A stretch of DNA of 64,000 nucleotides from VRUE01 sp963701265 (GCA_963701265.1 OY969581.1:2232001-2296000), one strand, 5' to 3'. Positions 16,817 through 26,734 are shown, counted from the first letter of the stretch. Translations and numbers: made by a program. Notes: a model not told the origin generated them from the letters alone.

Positions 16817-18145
16817 TTAACTGCCCGAGGCCCGGAGACCCCACCTCAGTTGATAGGCGAAAAAGGGATCTGAGATGTGTAGAACGCCCAGTTGAGCGTC
16901 ATACTCAAGCACGGGATCCCCGACATAGCGTTGGTTCTCCTCATCCCATACCAACTTCCTAGCTATCTCAGACATTTGCTCCAAAACACGCGTGTACTCG
17001 CCGCGAGAGGGCGGCTCCTCATCTAGCACTCGCTTAAGCGCAACACGAATCTCCGTCCAACTCAGCTGAGTTTTAGGACCAGTTGACGCAATGGCCTCCA
17101 ATACGAGGCCGTAGATATCTGTTGTAACGCCGCTCTTCAGCTTCCGGGACTTCCGGTCAGTGCGCTGACGTGGCCCCTGAGCTAGGCGCCGATACGTGTC
17201 ATCAACTGGGTCGGTCCGGGCCGTTCCTTCAAAGAACTCGTCGGTCTGCTCTTTAGACTCATCCTTTCCCAGGGTAACCACATGATCTAGCGTCTCCGTG
17301 ATGTTGTTGTTCTTGCAAATTTGAAGGCAGAATTCCTGCATTAGATGGGGGCTGCCGTAGCTCTCCTTTGCCAGGCGCCGAGCGATGACGGGCGCACACT
17401 CCACATTGAGAGCGGCAAAGCCAGCGTCAGCAATAACCCCAAGCTCGTCTTCGGTCCATTTTGCTATTTGGAGATTCTCGACCCTTCCTTGCATCTCTCG
17501 CTCGGATCGAACAATGTCGGCTGCGCGGTGAGGCACCGCAACAAAAATGACGGGAACGCCCTCGAAAACTAGATCCTTGACACCCCGAACAATTGCTTTT
17601 TGAACCTCGGGCTCGATGTGGTGAAAGTCATCAAGAACAATAGGAGGCTTGAGGATTGTCAATGCCTTCTTGGCGGCTCGCCTTGGGTCACGGCTCCTAA
17701 CCTGCGCTGTTCGGGCTGAGGCCGATTGCTCCGAGCCATCTCTCTTCTGTACATCTCCCCCCGAACCTAGAACCTTGAGGGAGCCAGAAATCTGCTCCTC
17801 AGTAAAAGCTTTTTCGTCCTGGGCCTGCTCTGAAATTTGTTCGGTCCACACTGCCAACTCATCAACGATGTCCTTCCAAAAATCGTGGATGCTGGCTATC
17901 TCGCCTCCCGAGATTCGAATCGCATTTTCGACAACTCGGCGAACAAGAACCGTCTTCCCGGACTTGGTAGGCCCCGTAATGCAGAGAATGCGTCCTCGCT
18001 CGTCCAAGTAATCCCGTACGTGCTCATCAATGCCCTGTGTGGGTCTCGGGTTGTAGGTAACCGTAGGCTGTCCTCCGACCACAAAGACTTCGTGCCTGAG
18101 AAATACCTCTCGACGGTTTGGTACCTCAGCGGTGTGCCCCTCCAT
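16817..18145 (-). CDS. Orphan P-loop ATPase with C-terminal winged-helix-like region
   Basis: A 442-residue protein I cannot place in a named family. Walker A is GPTKSGKT (58-65); Walker B is IVLDDFHH (169-176); NLQIAKWTEDELGVIADAGF resembles the lid region of ORC/STAND-type AAA ATPases. The C-terminal part (about 335-442) has winged-helix-like SWTEIRVALKRVL and DPVLEYDAQLGVLHISDPFF. It has no membrane segment and no C-terminal repeats. Its base composition and codon use are clearly less GC-rich than neighbours on both sides, suggesting horizontal transfer. It stands alone between the mutase and HAD genes. A defence role is possible but unproven. Confidence 0.7.
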   Translation of the reverse strand: MEGHTAEVPNRREVFLRHEVFVVGGQPTVTYNPRPTQGIDEHVRDYLDERGRILCITGPTKSGKTVLVRRVVENAIRISGGEIASIHDFWKDIVDELAVWTEQISEQAQDEKAFTEEQISGSLKVLGSGGDVQKRDGSEQSASARTAQVRSRDPRRAAKKALTILKPPIVLDDFHHIEPEVQKAIVRGVKDLVFEGVPVIFVAVPHRAADIVRSEREMQGRVENLQIAKWTEDELGVIADAGFAALNVECAPVIARRLAKESYGSPHLMQEFCLQICKNNNITETLDHVVTLGKDESKEQTDEFFEGTARTDPVDDTYRRLAQGPRQRTDRKSRKLKSGVTTDIYGLVLEAIASTGPKTQLSWTEIRVALKRVLDEEPPSRGEYTRVLEQMSEIARKLVWDEENQRYVGDPVLEYDAQLGVLHISDPFFAYQLRWGLRASGS

Positions 18146-18195
18146 GGGGACATCGTATAGGTGAAGGCTCGCCCTAGCCAGTGCTAATGCTGTTT

Positions 18196-18981
18196 TCAGC
18201 GTCGAGCGGAGAAGCGCCGGGGCGGCTGCTTGCGGCGGGCGGCGAAGCGCGAGCCGCCGAAGCCGGCCACAGTCGCCAGCAGGGTGACCGCGATCGCGAC
18301 CAGGCGCCGGCCAAGGCGCTCGAAGCGCAGCGTCTGCCAGCCCTCGTCGCGGGCGATCTCGGCCAGCGGCGGATCGGGATTGACCACCACCGGGTTGCCG
18401 ACCGCGCGCAGCATCGGCAGGTCGGAGACCGAGTCGGAATAGGCGTAGGAAGCGGCGAGATCAATGTCGTGCTCGGCGGCGAAGATCTGCATCGCCTCGA
18501 CCTTGCCCTCGCCGTAGACGAAGGGGCCGTCGAAGCGACCGGTGAGGGCGCCGTCCTCGCCGACTTCGTAGCGGGTGCCGACGCCACCGTCCATGCCGAG
18601 CACATTGGCCAGCGGCTCGACCACGCCGCTGCCGGCAGCGCTGACGATGAAGGTGGGACGGCCGGCGTCCTGGTGGGCGTAGACCTCGTCCAGCATCTGC
18701 GGGTAGACCCGCGGCAAGATCGCCGCCATCACCTCCGGGTTCATCCGCTCGAAGCTGCGCGCCGGCACCCCGGCGATCAGTTCGCGCGCGGCTTTCAATA
18801 CCTCGCGGGTGCGCTCGTCGGTGGTCCCGCGCAAGCGGTACTGCATGTGCTCGAGGCCCCAGCTGGCCAGCTGGCGGCGGCTGACCAGCTTGTGACGAGC
18901 CGCGACGCGGGCGAACTGCATCCCCGACGACCCCGCCATCAGGGTCTTGTCGAGATCGAAGAACGCCGCGGCGCGGCTCAC
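18196..18981 (-). CDS. HAD-superfamily IB hydrolase (SerB-like phosphatase)
   Basis: A 261-residue haloacid-dehalogenase-fold phosphatase. The opening FFDLDKTLM holds the nucleophile and acid Asp residues (Asp9, Asp11), FIVSAAGS holds motif II, and SYAYSDSVSDLPML is the metal-binding motif IV. These fit the HAD-IB group that includes phosphoserine and acyl-phosphate phosphatases. A hydrophobic stretch near the C terminus (LVAIAVTLLATVAGFGG) followed by basic residues suggests a membrane tail. GTG at 18981 lies 4 bp after the thiolase stop, so the two are co-transcribed. Confidence 0.85.
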   Translation of the reverse strand: MSRAAAFFDLDKTLMAGSSGMQFARVAARHKLVSRRQLASWGLEHMQYRLRGTTDERTREVLKAARELIAGVPARSFERMNPEVMAAILPRVYPQMLDEVYAHQDAGRPTFIVSAAGSGVVEPLANVLGMDGGVGTRYEVGEDGALTGRFDGPFVYGEGKVEAMQIFAAEHDIDLAASYAYSDSVSDLPMLRAVGNPVVVNPDPPLAEIARDEGWQTLRFERLGRRLVAIAVTLLATVAGFGGSRFAARRKQPPRRFSARR

Positions 18982-18985
18982 CGGA

Positions 18986-20170
18986 CTACTGGCCAGCGAC
19001 CTCGATCACGATCGCGTCACCCTGGCCGCCACCGCTGCAGATAGCGGCGACGCCGATGCCACCGCCGCGCCGGCCCAACTCGTGGACCAGCGAGCCGATG
19101 ATGCGGGCGCCCGAGGCGCCGATGGGATGACCGAGCGCGATCGCGCCGCCGTTGACGTTGACGTTGTCTTCCTCGACGCCGAGCATCCGCATCGAGTTGA
19201 GCGCAACCGAGGCGAAGGCCTCGTTGATCTCCCAGAGGTCGACGTCCTCGGGTGTCTTGCCGATCTTCTCCAGCGCCTGCTTGGCGGCGTTGGCCGGCGT
19301 TTTCGCCAGGTAGGGGAAGTCGTCGGCAACCGTGCCGTAGGCGAGCACGCGGCCCAGCGGCGTGCGGCCTTCCTTTTCCGCCCACTCTTCAGAGGCGACG
19401 ACGATCGCGCCGGCCCCGTCGTTGACGCCGGGGGCGTTACCGGCGGTGTGGGTGGCGTCATCGCCGCCGATCGCGCGCAGGCCGGCGAGGGTCTCGACCG
19501 TGGTCTCGGCGCGGATCGCCTCGTCGGACTCGATCGTGTGCTCGCCCTTGCGCGACTTGACCGTGACGCCGGCGATCTCGTCGGCGAGGCGGCCGGCGTC
19601 GGTGGCCTCGGCGGCGAGCCGGTGCGAGCGCTCGGCGAAGCGGTCCATGTCGGCGCGGGTGATCTCCAGCTCGTTGGAGACCTCGCTCGCCTCGTTGATC
19701 ATCTGCTTTTCGGTGAAGGGGTTGGTGAGGCCGTCGTGGACCATCGCGTCGATCGTCTCGACGTGGCCCATGCGGTAGCCGAAGCGGGCGCCGGGCAGCA
19801 GGTGCGGGGCCTGGCTCATCGACTCCATGCCGCCGGTGACGGCGACCTCGGCGTCGCCGGCGCGGATCGCCATGTCGGCGATGCCGAGCGAGCGCATGCC
19901 GGAGGCGCAGACCTTGTTGATCGTCTCCGAGGGCACCTCCTTGGGAATGCCGCCCTTGATCTGGGCCTGGCGCGAGGGGATCTGACCCTGGCCGGCCTGC
20001 AGGACCTGGCCGAAGACGACCTGCTGGACCTGGTCGGGAGCGACGCCGGAGCGCTCGAGCGCCGCGCTGATCGCGTGGCCGCCGAGGTCGGTGGCGTCGA
20101 GGGACGAGAGCGTTCCGCCCATCTTGCCGAAGGGCGTGCGTGCAGTACTGAGGATCACGGTGCTGGGCAT
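18986..20170 (-). CDS. Acetyl-CoA C-acetyltransferase (thiolase)
   Basis: A 394-residue thiolase, normal length. The acyl-accepting Cys88 sits in INKVCASGM; ALGHPIGASGARI supplies the catalytic His and AAICSGGGQGDA the second Cys, so the active site is complete. It either condenses two acetyl-CoA units or cleaves acetoacetyl-CoA; the neighbouring ETF, mutase and acyl-CoA dehydrogenase genes favour a role in acyl-CoA breakdown. It precedes the HAD gene in one operon and is divergent from the aminopeptidase gene. Confidence 0.93.
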   Translation of the reverse strand: MPSTVILSTARTPFGKMGGTLSSLDATDLGGHAISAALERSGVAPDQVQQVVFGQVLQAGQGQIPSRQAQIKGGIPKEVPSETINKVCASGMRSLGIADMAIRAGDAEVAVTGGMESMSQAPHLLPGARFGYRMGHVETIDAMVHDGLTNPFTEKQMINEASEVSNELEITRADMDRFAERSHRLAAEATDAGRLADEIAGVTVKSRKGEHTIESDEAIRAETTVETLAGLRAIGGDDATHTAGNAPGVNDGAGAIVVASEEWAEKEGRTPLGRVLAYGTVADDFPYLAKTPANAAKQALEKIGKTPEDVDLWEINEAFASVALNSMRMLGVEEDNVNVNGGAIALGHPIGASGARIIGSLVHELGRRGGGIGVAAICSGGGQGDAIVIEVAGQ

Positions 20171-20257
20171 GGGCTGCCTTTCTCTGAGTGTTTGTGCCGG
20201 ATCTCGGCTCGATCAGGGCCGCCTGGCCCACACTTGGGACGATAGCGGGAGGCATAT

Positions 20258-21733
<1,476 letters not shown>

Positions 21734-21734
21734 A

Positions 21735-22262
21735 CTAGCCGTCGCCGCCCTCGGCAGCTCGCTGCCGATCGGCGATAACGACGTACTCCTCGACCATCAG
21801 CTTGTCCTTGGTCCGGCCCGCCGCCTTCTTCATCGCGATCAGGTCGTCCAGCGAAGCAACCCGCACCAGATGGTCGGATACCTCCCGCTCCACCGACCCG
21901 GACTTCAGGCTCTCGTAGGAGCGCATTCCCGCCGCGTCCGCGAGTACGTCGAGATCGCCGTAGGGCGTTTCGAAGGTGAAGTTGGCTCCGTTTTCGATCG
22001 TTCTCGTATCGAGTTGGAAGGGAAGATCTCGAGGGGCACCACGCAACCGCACGCCGATCTCCTCGAGTGCGGAGACCAAACGCGCGACGTTGTCACGATC
22101 GCGGGCGTAGACCACATCGAGGTCGTAGCTCGGATAGGTGGATCCATGGGAGATCCCCGCTTGACCACCGATCAGGACGAAGTCGACGCCGTGTGCGACC
22201 AGTGGGCCCAGCAACTCTCGGAATTCCGGTGCCTTCGGCGGCAACGTTCGATCAACGCTCAT
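21735..22262 (-). CDS. Nucleotidyltransferase of an XRE/NTase toxin-antitoxin-like pair
   Basis: A 175-residue protein with a minimal nucleotidyltransferase core: FVLIGGQAGISHGSTYPSYDLDVV shows the GG...DxD arrangement with metal-binding Asp residues in DLD, and a later strand ETPYGDLDVLAD could supply the third Asp. It resembles the AbiEii/DUF6036-type nucleotidyltransferases that act as toxins by modifying tRNA or proteins. The gene overlaps the upstream XRE gene by 11 nt, as in toxin-antitoxin operons. Toxicity is inferred from this arrangement only. Confidence 0.75.
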   Translation of the reverse strand: MSVDRTLPPKAPEFRELLGPLVAHGVDFVLIGGQAGISHGSTYPSYDLDVVYARDRDNVARLVSALEEIGVRLRGAPRDLPFQLDTRTIENGANFTFETPYGDLDVLADAAGMRSYESLKSGSVEREVSDHLVRVASLDDLIAMKKAAGRTKDKLMVEEYVVIADRQRAAEGGDG

Positions 22263-22587
22263 AGGGCTCCCGACGAGGGTTCGGACTGTTGGCGATCACC
22301 ATGTTGGCGAACGCCACCCCGTAGTCGAGGCGTTCGGTGGGAGAACGCCGCAGCGATTGGTCGATCAGCGTTGCGTCGATCCCGGTGTCACGGAGCGACG
22401 CCCTCAGCTCCAGGTCCTCGCCAAGAAGGAAAAGCAACTCACCCAAAGTCTCGACCGACGGCGAAACCTTGCCTCGCTCGATTCGAGAGATCGCGGACTG
22501 GGTCGTCGACGCTCGCCTCGCCAGCTGCTCCTGACTTACCCCATGCCTCGCGCGCGCTTCCTTGAGGAGTTGTCCAGGCGTACCCAC
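22252..22587 (-). CDS. XRE-family HTH regulator, probable antitoxin
   Basis: A 111-residue protein with a Cro/C1-type helix-turn-helix in residues 5-60 (LLKEARARHGVSQEQLARRA, then STTQSAISRIERGKVSP) and a C-terminal part that may contact the nucleotidyltransferase. Start GTG at 22585-22587. An inverted repeat with 14-bp arms lies 10 bp upstream, as expected for autoregulation. It forms a two-gene operon with the nucleotidyltransferase. Confidence 0.8.
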   Translation of the reverse strand: MGTPGQLLKEARARHGVSQEQLARRASTTQSAISRIERGKVSPSVETLGELLFLLGEDLELRASLRDTGIDATLIDQSLRRSPTERLDYGVAFANMVIANSPNPRREPYER

Positions 22588-22596
22588 GTCTGGAAT

Positions 22597-22629
22597 ATAG
22601 CAAATATGTACTTATTGCATATCTGCTAT
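22597..22629. promoter_or_regulatory. Inverted-repeat operator of the XRE/nucleotidyltransferase operon
   Basis: ATAGCAAATATGTA (22597-22610) and TGCATATCTGCTAT (22616-22629) match in 12 of 14 positions as inverted repeats around CTTAT. The block is AT-rich in a GC-rich genome, sits 10 bp before the XRE start and overlaps the stop codon of the next gene. It is probably both promoter and autoregulatory site. Confidence 0.6.
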
Positions 22630-23201
22630 GAGCCGCCGAGGATCATGCAGGTGGCGATGCCGTGGGCGAGCAGCTTGCCGCTCTCGGCCGCGATGAGGTT
22701 GGCCTCGGCGGTGGCCTGGCGACGACCGGCGTAGAGGACGTTGGCCTCGCAGAGCACCCGGCCGGTGTCGCGGGTGATCGGGCGCACGTACTTGGCCTCG
22801 AGGCCGAGCGAGGTATAGCCGACGCCGGCCGGCAGGGTCGTGTGCACGGCACAGCCGAGGGCCGAGTCGAGCAGGGTCGCTGCGTAGCCGCCGTGGACGA
22901 CGCCGATCGGGTTGTAGTGCTCCTCGCCCGGTTCGCCCTCGAAGACGACCCGCCCCTGCTCCAGCTCAACCGGCCGCAGCCGCATGGTCACTGCGATCGG
23001 CGGCGGCGGCACCGTGCCGGTGACCACCGCGGTCATGTACTCCATGCCGGTCATCGTCGCCCCGGCGGCCGCGGTCGGAACCGGGTCCTGCCAGACGAGG
23101 GTGCGGCTGCGGGCGCTCCCGGGGTCGTCTTTGGCGAAGGCTTCCGCCACGTCCTGCGCGGTCCCCTCAGGCGCCGTGACGACCCCCGCCTCGGCGCTCA
23201 A
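22626..23201 (-). CDS. PaaI-type hotdog thioesterase
   Basis: A roughly 191-residue acyl-CoA thioesterase of the hotdog fold. YNPIGVVHGGYAATLLDSALG is the typical PaaI helix with the HGG motif and acidic residue, followed by YTSLGLEAKYVRPITRDTGRV. It would release CoA from phenylacetyl- or other acyl-CoAs. The apparent start TTG at 23201 is uncertain; downstream GTG codons exist. Its promoter region is shared with the divergent HxlR gene. Confidence 0.82.
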   Translation of the reverse strand: MSAEAGVVTAPEGTAQDVAEAFAKDDPGSARSRTLVWQDPVPTAAAGATMTGMEYMTAVVTGTVPPPPIAVTMRLRPVELEQGRVVFEGEPGEEHYNPIGVVHGGYAATLLDSALGCAVHTTLPAGVGYTSLGLEAKYVRPITRDTGRVLCEANVLYAGRRQATAEANLIAAESGKLLAHGIATCMILGGS

Positions 23202-23381
23202 CGACCCGTCCTTCGCGCCTGCGCGTGGCCGCGCTCACGGGCCGATCGCGGACTCGCCGGAAAGACCAGATCAGCGGTGATCTCGGCCTGGCTGATCGAG
23301 ATTCGCGGGGCCTTGGAACGCTGGTGATGCCTATGTCTTGGGATCAACCTCATTGCGTCGCCTCCATCGGGGCTCGTCGTG

Positions 23382-23398
23382 AGTTGCTTCAAGCAACT
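23382..23398. promoter_or_regulatory. HxlR operator-like palindrome, distal copy
   Basis: AGTTGCTT-C-AAGCAACT is a perfect 8-1-8 palindrome, centred 43 bp from a weaker copy at 23426-23440. It lies in the divergent region between the thioesterase and HxlR genes. Confidence 0.55.
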
Positions 23399-23425
23399 CC
23401 TGCATCCAGGACCCTAAACCAGTTA

Positions 23426-23440
23426 GTTGCTTGACGCAAC
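23426..23440. promoter_or_regulatory. HxlR operator-like palindrome, proximal copy
   Basis: GTTGC-TTGAC-GCAAC is a 5-5-5 inverted repeat sharing the GTTGCTT half-site with the distal palindrome. The 43-bp centre spacing is about four helical turns, which would suit two regulator dimers on one DNA face. It lies 21 bp before the preferred HxlR start. Confidence 0.5.
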
Positions 23441-23461
23441 CCAGTGTGCGAAGATCACTCT

Positions 23462-23950
23462 GTGCTGCGCAACGACTATCCAGGCCAGGTCTGCTCGATC
23501 GCCCGCTCACTGGAAGTCGTCGGCGAGCGCTGGTCGCTGCTGATCGTGCGCGACGTGATGAACGGGCACCGCCGCTTCGATCAGCTGCAGAAAGCCCTCG
23601 GCGTGGCACGCAACGTGCTCTCGGCCCGCCTGCAGCGCCTGATCGAGGAGGACATCCTCGAGCGCCGTCCCTACCAGCGCAATCCGGAGCGCTACGAGTA
23701 CTTCCTCACCGAGAAGGGCCTCGACCTCTGGCCGGCCCTGATCGCGCTGCTCAACTGGGGTGACCGCTACTCGCCCAGCCCCGACGGCCCGCCGATGCTG
23801 ATCGTCCACAAGGAGTGCGGCGGCGCGGTCAGCGACCGCGGCATCTGCGAGAGCTGCGGCAAGGTCCTCCACGCCCGCGACGCCCGCGCCGTTCCGGGGC
23901 CCGGGCTGGAGATCGCGGACCTGGATGCCGCGACGGTCGCGGCGCGCTAG
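23462..23950 (+). CDS. HxlR-family transcriptional regulator with zinc-ribbon-like tail
   Basis: A 162-residue winged-helix regulator. CSIARSLEVVGERWSLLIVRD with its early Cys, RRFDQLQKALGVARNVLSARL and an RYEYFLTEKG wing are typical of HxlR proteins, which often sense aldehydes or redox change. The extension at the C terminus holds CGG...GICESCG, a possible zinc ribbon. GTG at 23462 is preferred over GTG at 23444, for which no ribosome-binding site is seen. It precedes the aldehyde dehydrogenase gene by 41 bp and probably controls it and the divergent thioesterase. Confidence 0.85.
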   Translation: MLRNDYPGQVCSIARSLEVVGERWSLLIVRDVMNGHRRFDQLQKALGVARNVLSARLQRLIEEDILERRPYQRNPERYEYFLTEKGLDLWPALIALLNWGDRYSPSPDGPPMLIVHKECGGAVSDRGICESCGKVLHARDARAVPGPGLEIADLDAATVAAR

Positions 23951-23991
23951 CTTTGGCTGTGCGGCCAGCAACCAGCTACCAGGAGGAACAC

Positions 23992-25428
23992 ATGGCGACA
24001 GCGGCGGAGGTCCAGGCGCGCGACAAGGTCTTCATCGGCGGCGAGTGGGTCGAGCCGGAGGCGAGCGGGACCCTCGAGGTCGTCAACTCGACCAGCGAGG
24101 AGACGATGGGGTCGATCCCCGCCTGCACGGGCGCCGACGCCGACCGAGCAGTGGCTGCCGCGCGCGATGCCTTCGAGTCGTGGTCGCAGACTTCGCGCGA
24201 GGAGCGCGCCGGCTACATGAGCGCGATCTCCGCCGGCCTCGCCGAGCGCATGGATGAGATCGCGGCGACGATCTCGCAGGAGCTTGGCATGCCGCTGACG
24301 CTGAGCAAGATGATCCAGGCCGGCCTGCCGATCGCCCAGTTCGGGGCGATGCCGAAGCTGATGGAGGAAGTGCGCTGGGAGGAGGAGATCGGCAACTCGC
24401 GGGTGCTGCGCGAGCCGGTCGGCGTGCTGGGTGCGATCACGCCCTGGAACTACCCGCTCAACCAGATCGCCTGCAAGGTCGCCCCCGCCCTCGCCGCCGG
24501 CTGCACCGTCGTGCTCAAGCCGAGCGAGATCGTGCCGCTCAACGCCTTCATCCTCGCCGAGGTGATCGAGGCCGCCGGCCTACCAGCAGGCGTGTTCAAC
24601 CTCGTCACCGGCACCGGCCCGGTCGTCGGCGAGGCGATTGCCGGCCACCCCGGCGTCGACATGGTCTCCTTCACCGGCTCGACCCGGGCCGGCCGCCGCG
24701 TCTCCGAGCTCGCCTCGGCGACGGTGAAGCCGGTGGCGATGGAGCTCGGCGGCAAGTCGCCGAACGTGATCCTCGAAGACGCTGACCTGAGCAAGGCCGT
24801 GCCCGACGGAGTCGGCAAGTGCTACCTCAACTCGGGCCAGACCTGCAGCGCCCTGACGCGGATGCTGGTCCCGCGCGAGAAGCTTGCCGAAGCAGAGGCG
24901 ATTGCGGTTCAAGCGGCCGAGACCTTTACCCCGGGCGATCCCTTCGAGGAGACCACCCGCCTTGGTCCACTTGTCTCCGAGACCCAGCGCGAGCGGGTGC
25001 GCGGCTACATCGAGAAGGGCGAGAACGAAGGGGGCAAGCTGATCACCGGTGGCGCGGCGGCGCCGGAGGGCCTGGACAAGGGCTACTTCGTCCGCCCCAC
25101 GGTCTTCTCCGAGGTGACGCCGGAGATGACGATTGCCCAGGAGGAGATCTTCGGCCCGGTGCTGGCGATCCAGCCCTACGACGGTGAGGACGACGCTGTG
25201 CGGATCGCCAACGACACCGACTACGGCCTCGCAGGCGGCGTCTGGTCGGCGGACCAGGAGCGGGCGATCTCGGTCGCCAAGCGGATCCGCACCGGTCAGA
25301 TCGAGATCAACGGCGGCGCCTTCAACCCGCTCGCACCGTTCGGCGGCTACAAGCAGTCAGGCCACGGCCGTGAGAACGGGCGGTACGCGATCGAGGAGCT
25401 GTTGCAGGTGAAGTCGCTGCAGCTCTAG
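23992..25428 (+). CDS. NAD(P)-dependent aldehyde dehydrogenase
   Basis: A 478-residue aldehyde dehydrogenase that oxidises an aldehyde to the acid. TPWNYPLNQIACKVAPALAA and VSFTGSTRAGRR form the cofactor site, Glu251 (ELGGKSPN) is the general base and Cys285 (NSGQTCSA) the nucleophile. ATG at 23992 is preceded by AGGAGGA; longer in-frame starts would run into the HxlR gene. It probably forms a unit with the HxlR regulator. Substrate unknown. Confidence 0.93.
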   Translation: MATAAEVQARDKVFIGGEWVEPEASGTLEVVNSTSEETMGSIPACTGADADRAVAAARDAFESWSQTSREERAGYMSAISAGLAERMDEIAATISQELGMPLTLSKMIQAGLPIAQFGAMPKLMEEVRWEEEIGNSRVLREPVGVLGAITPWNYPLNQIACKVAPALAAGCTVVLKPSEIVPLNAFILAEVIEAAGLPAGVFNLVTGTGPVVGEAIAGHPGVDMVSFTGSTRAGRRVSELASATVKPVAMELGGKSPNVILEDADLSKAVPDGVGKCYLNSGQTCSALTRMLVPREKLAEAEAIAVQAAETFTPGDPFEETTRLGPLVSETQRERVRGYIEKGENEGGKLITGGAAAPEGLDKGYFVRPTVFSEVTPEMTIAQEEIFGPVLAIQPYDGEDDAVRIANDTDYGLAGGVWSADQERAISVAKRIRTGQIEINGGAFNPLAPFGGYKQSGHGRENGRYAIEELLQVKSLQL

Positions 25429-25442
25429 ACGGTGGCGGCGGG

Positions 25443-25561
25443 GAGGGTTGGGGTGTCCCTCCCGCTTGCTGGGTTTTTCGCCTCGGACTGGGTCGCCGTC
25501 CGAGGATGTCTGCAGGGCGAAAAAGGGGACGCCGCTGCGCAGGAGGGACACCCCAACCCTC
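25443..25561. repeat. Composite nested palindrome between aldehyde and acyl-CoA dehydrogenase genes
   Basis: Outer 20-bp arms at 25443-25462 and 25542-25561 are exact inverted copies. Inside lie TTTTTCGCC (25474-25482) with GGCGAAAAA (25516-25524), and CCTCGGAC (25481-25488) with GTCCGAGG (25498-25505). The left flank GGCGGCGGGGAGGGTTGGGG is also G-quadruplex-like. The inner stem could terminate transcription, while the outer arms would extend it into a very long hairpin. Confidence 0.8.
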
Positions 25562-25588
25562 CTCCCCAGCGCAATAGGCTGCTCGCCT

Positions 25589-26734
25589 ATGAACTTCGAG
25601 CTCTCAGACGAGCAGCGGCTGCTGCGGGACACGGTTAGGGACTTTGCCCTTCAGGAGGTGAAGCCCGTAGCCGAGGAGCTTGATCGGACGAAGAGCTTCC
25701 CCTACGAGATCGTCGAGAAGCTCGGGGGGCTTGGGTTGATGGGGATCCCGTTTCCGCAGAAGTACGGCGGCGGTGGCGCGGACACGCTGAGCTACGTGCT
25801 GGCGGTGGAAGAGCTGGCTCGGATTGATTCCTCGGTCTGCATCACGATGGCGGCGCACACGTCGCTGGGAACGATGCCGATCTATCTGTGGGGGAGCGAC
25901 GAGCAGAAATCGGAGTGGCTGCCGCGACTTTGCACCGGCGAGAAACTCGCCTCGTTCGGGCTGACCGAGCCCGAGGCCGGGTCGGATGCCGGCAACGTGC
26001 GGACCACGGCAAAGCTCGACGGCGGCGAGTGGGTCGTCAACGGGGCCAAGCAGTTCATCACCAACTCGGGAACGGACATCTCCGGTTGCGTCTCGATCAC
26101 CGCCGTCACCGGCGAGGCCAACGGGCGCAAGGAGATCTCCAACCTGATCGTGCCCAACGGCACGCCCGGCTACGAGGCTGGCGAGCCCTACCGCAAGATG
26201 GGCTGGAATGCCTCCGACACGCGGCCGCTCAGCTTCGAGGACTGCCGCCTGCCCGAGGCCAACCTGCTCGGCCGCCGCGGCGACGGCTTCAAGAACTTCC
26301 TCCACATCCTCGACGGCGGCCGGATCGGGGTCGCGGCGATGGGCGTCGGCCTCGCCCAAGGCGCCCTCGACGAGGCGATTGCCTACGCCAAGGAGCGCCA
26401 GGCGTTCGGGCAGGCGATCGCCAAATTCCAGTCGATCCAGGCCAAGATCGCCGACCTCTCGGCCCAGATCGAGGCCGCCCGCCTGCTCACCTGGCGCGCC
26501 GCGCTGGAGAAGGACGCGGGCCAGTCGTTCACCCTGACCGCCGCCCAGGCGAAGCTGATCACCGGCCGCCTTGCGGTACGCGCGACCGAGGAGGCGGTGC
26601 AGATCCACGGCGGCTACGGCTTCATCGAGGAGTACCCGGTCTGCCGCTTCTACCGCGACGCCAAGATCCTCACCATCGGCGAGGGCACCGACGAGGTGCA
26701 GCAGATGGTGATCGCCCGCCAGCTCGGCTGCTAG
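25589..26734 (+). CDS. Acyl-CoA dehydrogenase
   Basis: A 381-residue FAD-dependent dehydrogenase that introduces the alpha-beta double bond in acyl-CoA and passes electrons to EtfAB. FGLTEPEAGSDAG and WVVNGAKQFITNSG are FAD-loop signatures; QIHGGYGFIEEYPVCRFYRDAKI and IGEGTDEVQQ form the C-terminal domain, with the catalytic base probably Glu in GEGTDE. ATG at 25589 gives the typical NFELSDEQRLLRD start; the longer frame upstream crosses the palindrome. It ends with a 4-nt overlap with the convergent histidine kinase. Confidence 0.94.
   Translation: MNFELSDEQRLLRDTVRDFALQEVKPVAEELDRTKSFPYEIVEKLGGLGLMGIPFPQKYGGGGADTLSYVLAVEELARIDSSVCITMAAHTSLGTMPIYLWGSDEQKSEWLPRLCTGEKLASFGLTEPEAGSDAGNVRTTAKLDGGEWVVNGAKQFITNSGTDISGCVSITAVTGEANGRKEISNLIVPNGTPGYEAGEPYRKMGWNASDTRPLSFEDCRLPEANLLGRRGDGFKNFLHILDGGRIGVAAMGVGLAQGALDEAIAYAKERQAFGQAIAKFQSIQAKIADLSAQIEAARLLTWRAALEKDAGQSFTLTAAQAKLITGRLAVRATEEAVQIHGGYGFIEEYPVCRFYRDAKILTIGEGTDEVQQMVIARQLGC

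Noticed and set aside
23815..23991. Extension of the aldehyde dehydrogenase upstream to 537 residues
   Set aside because: It overlaps the HxlR gene in another frame; AGGAGGA just before ATG 23992 marks the start.
25448..25588. Extension of the acyl-CoA dehydrogenase by 47 residues
   Set aside because: It translates the composite palindrome; ATG 25589 gives the family's normal N terminus.
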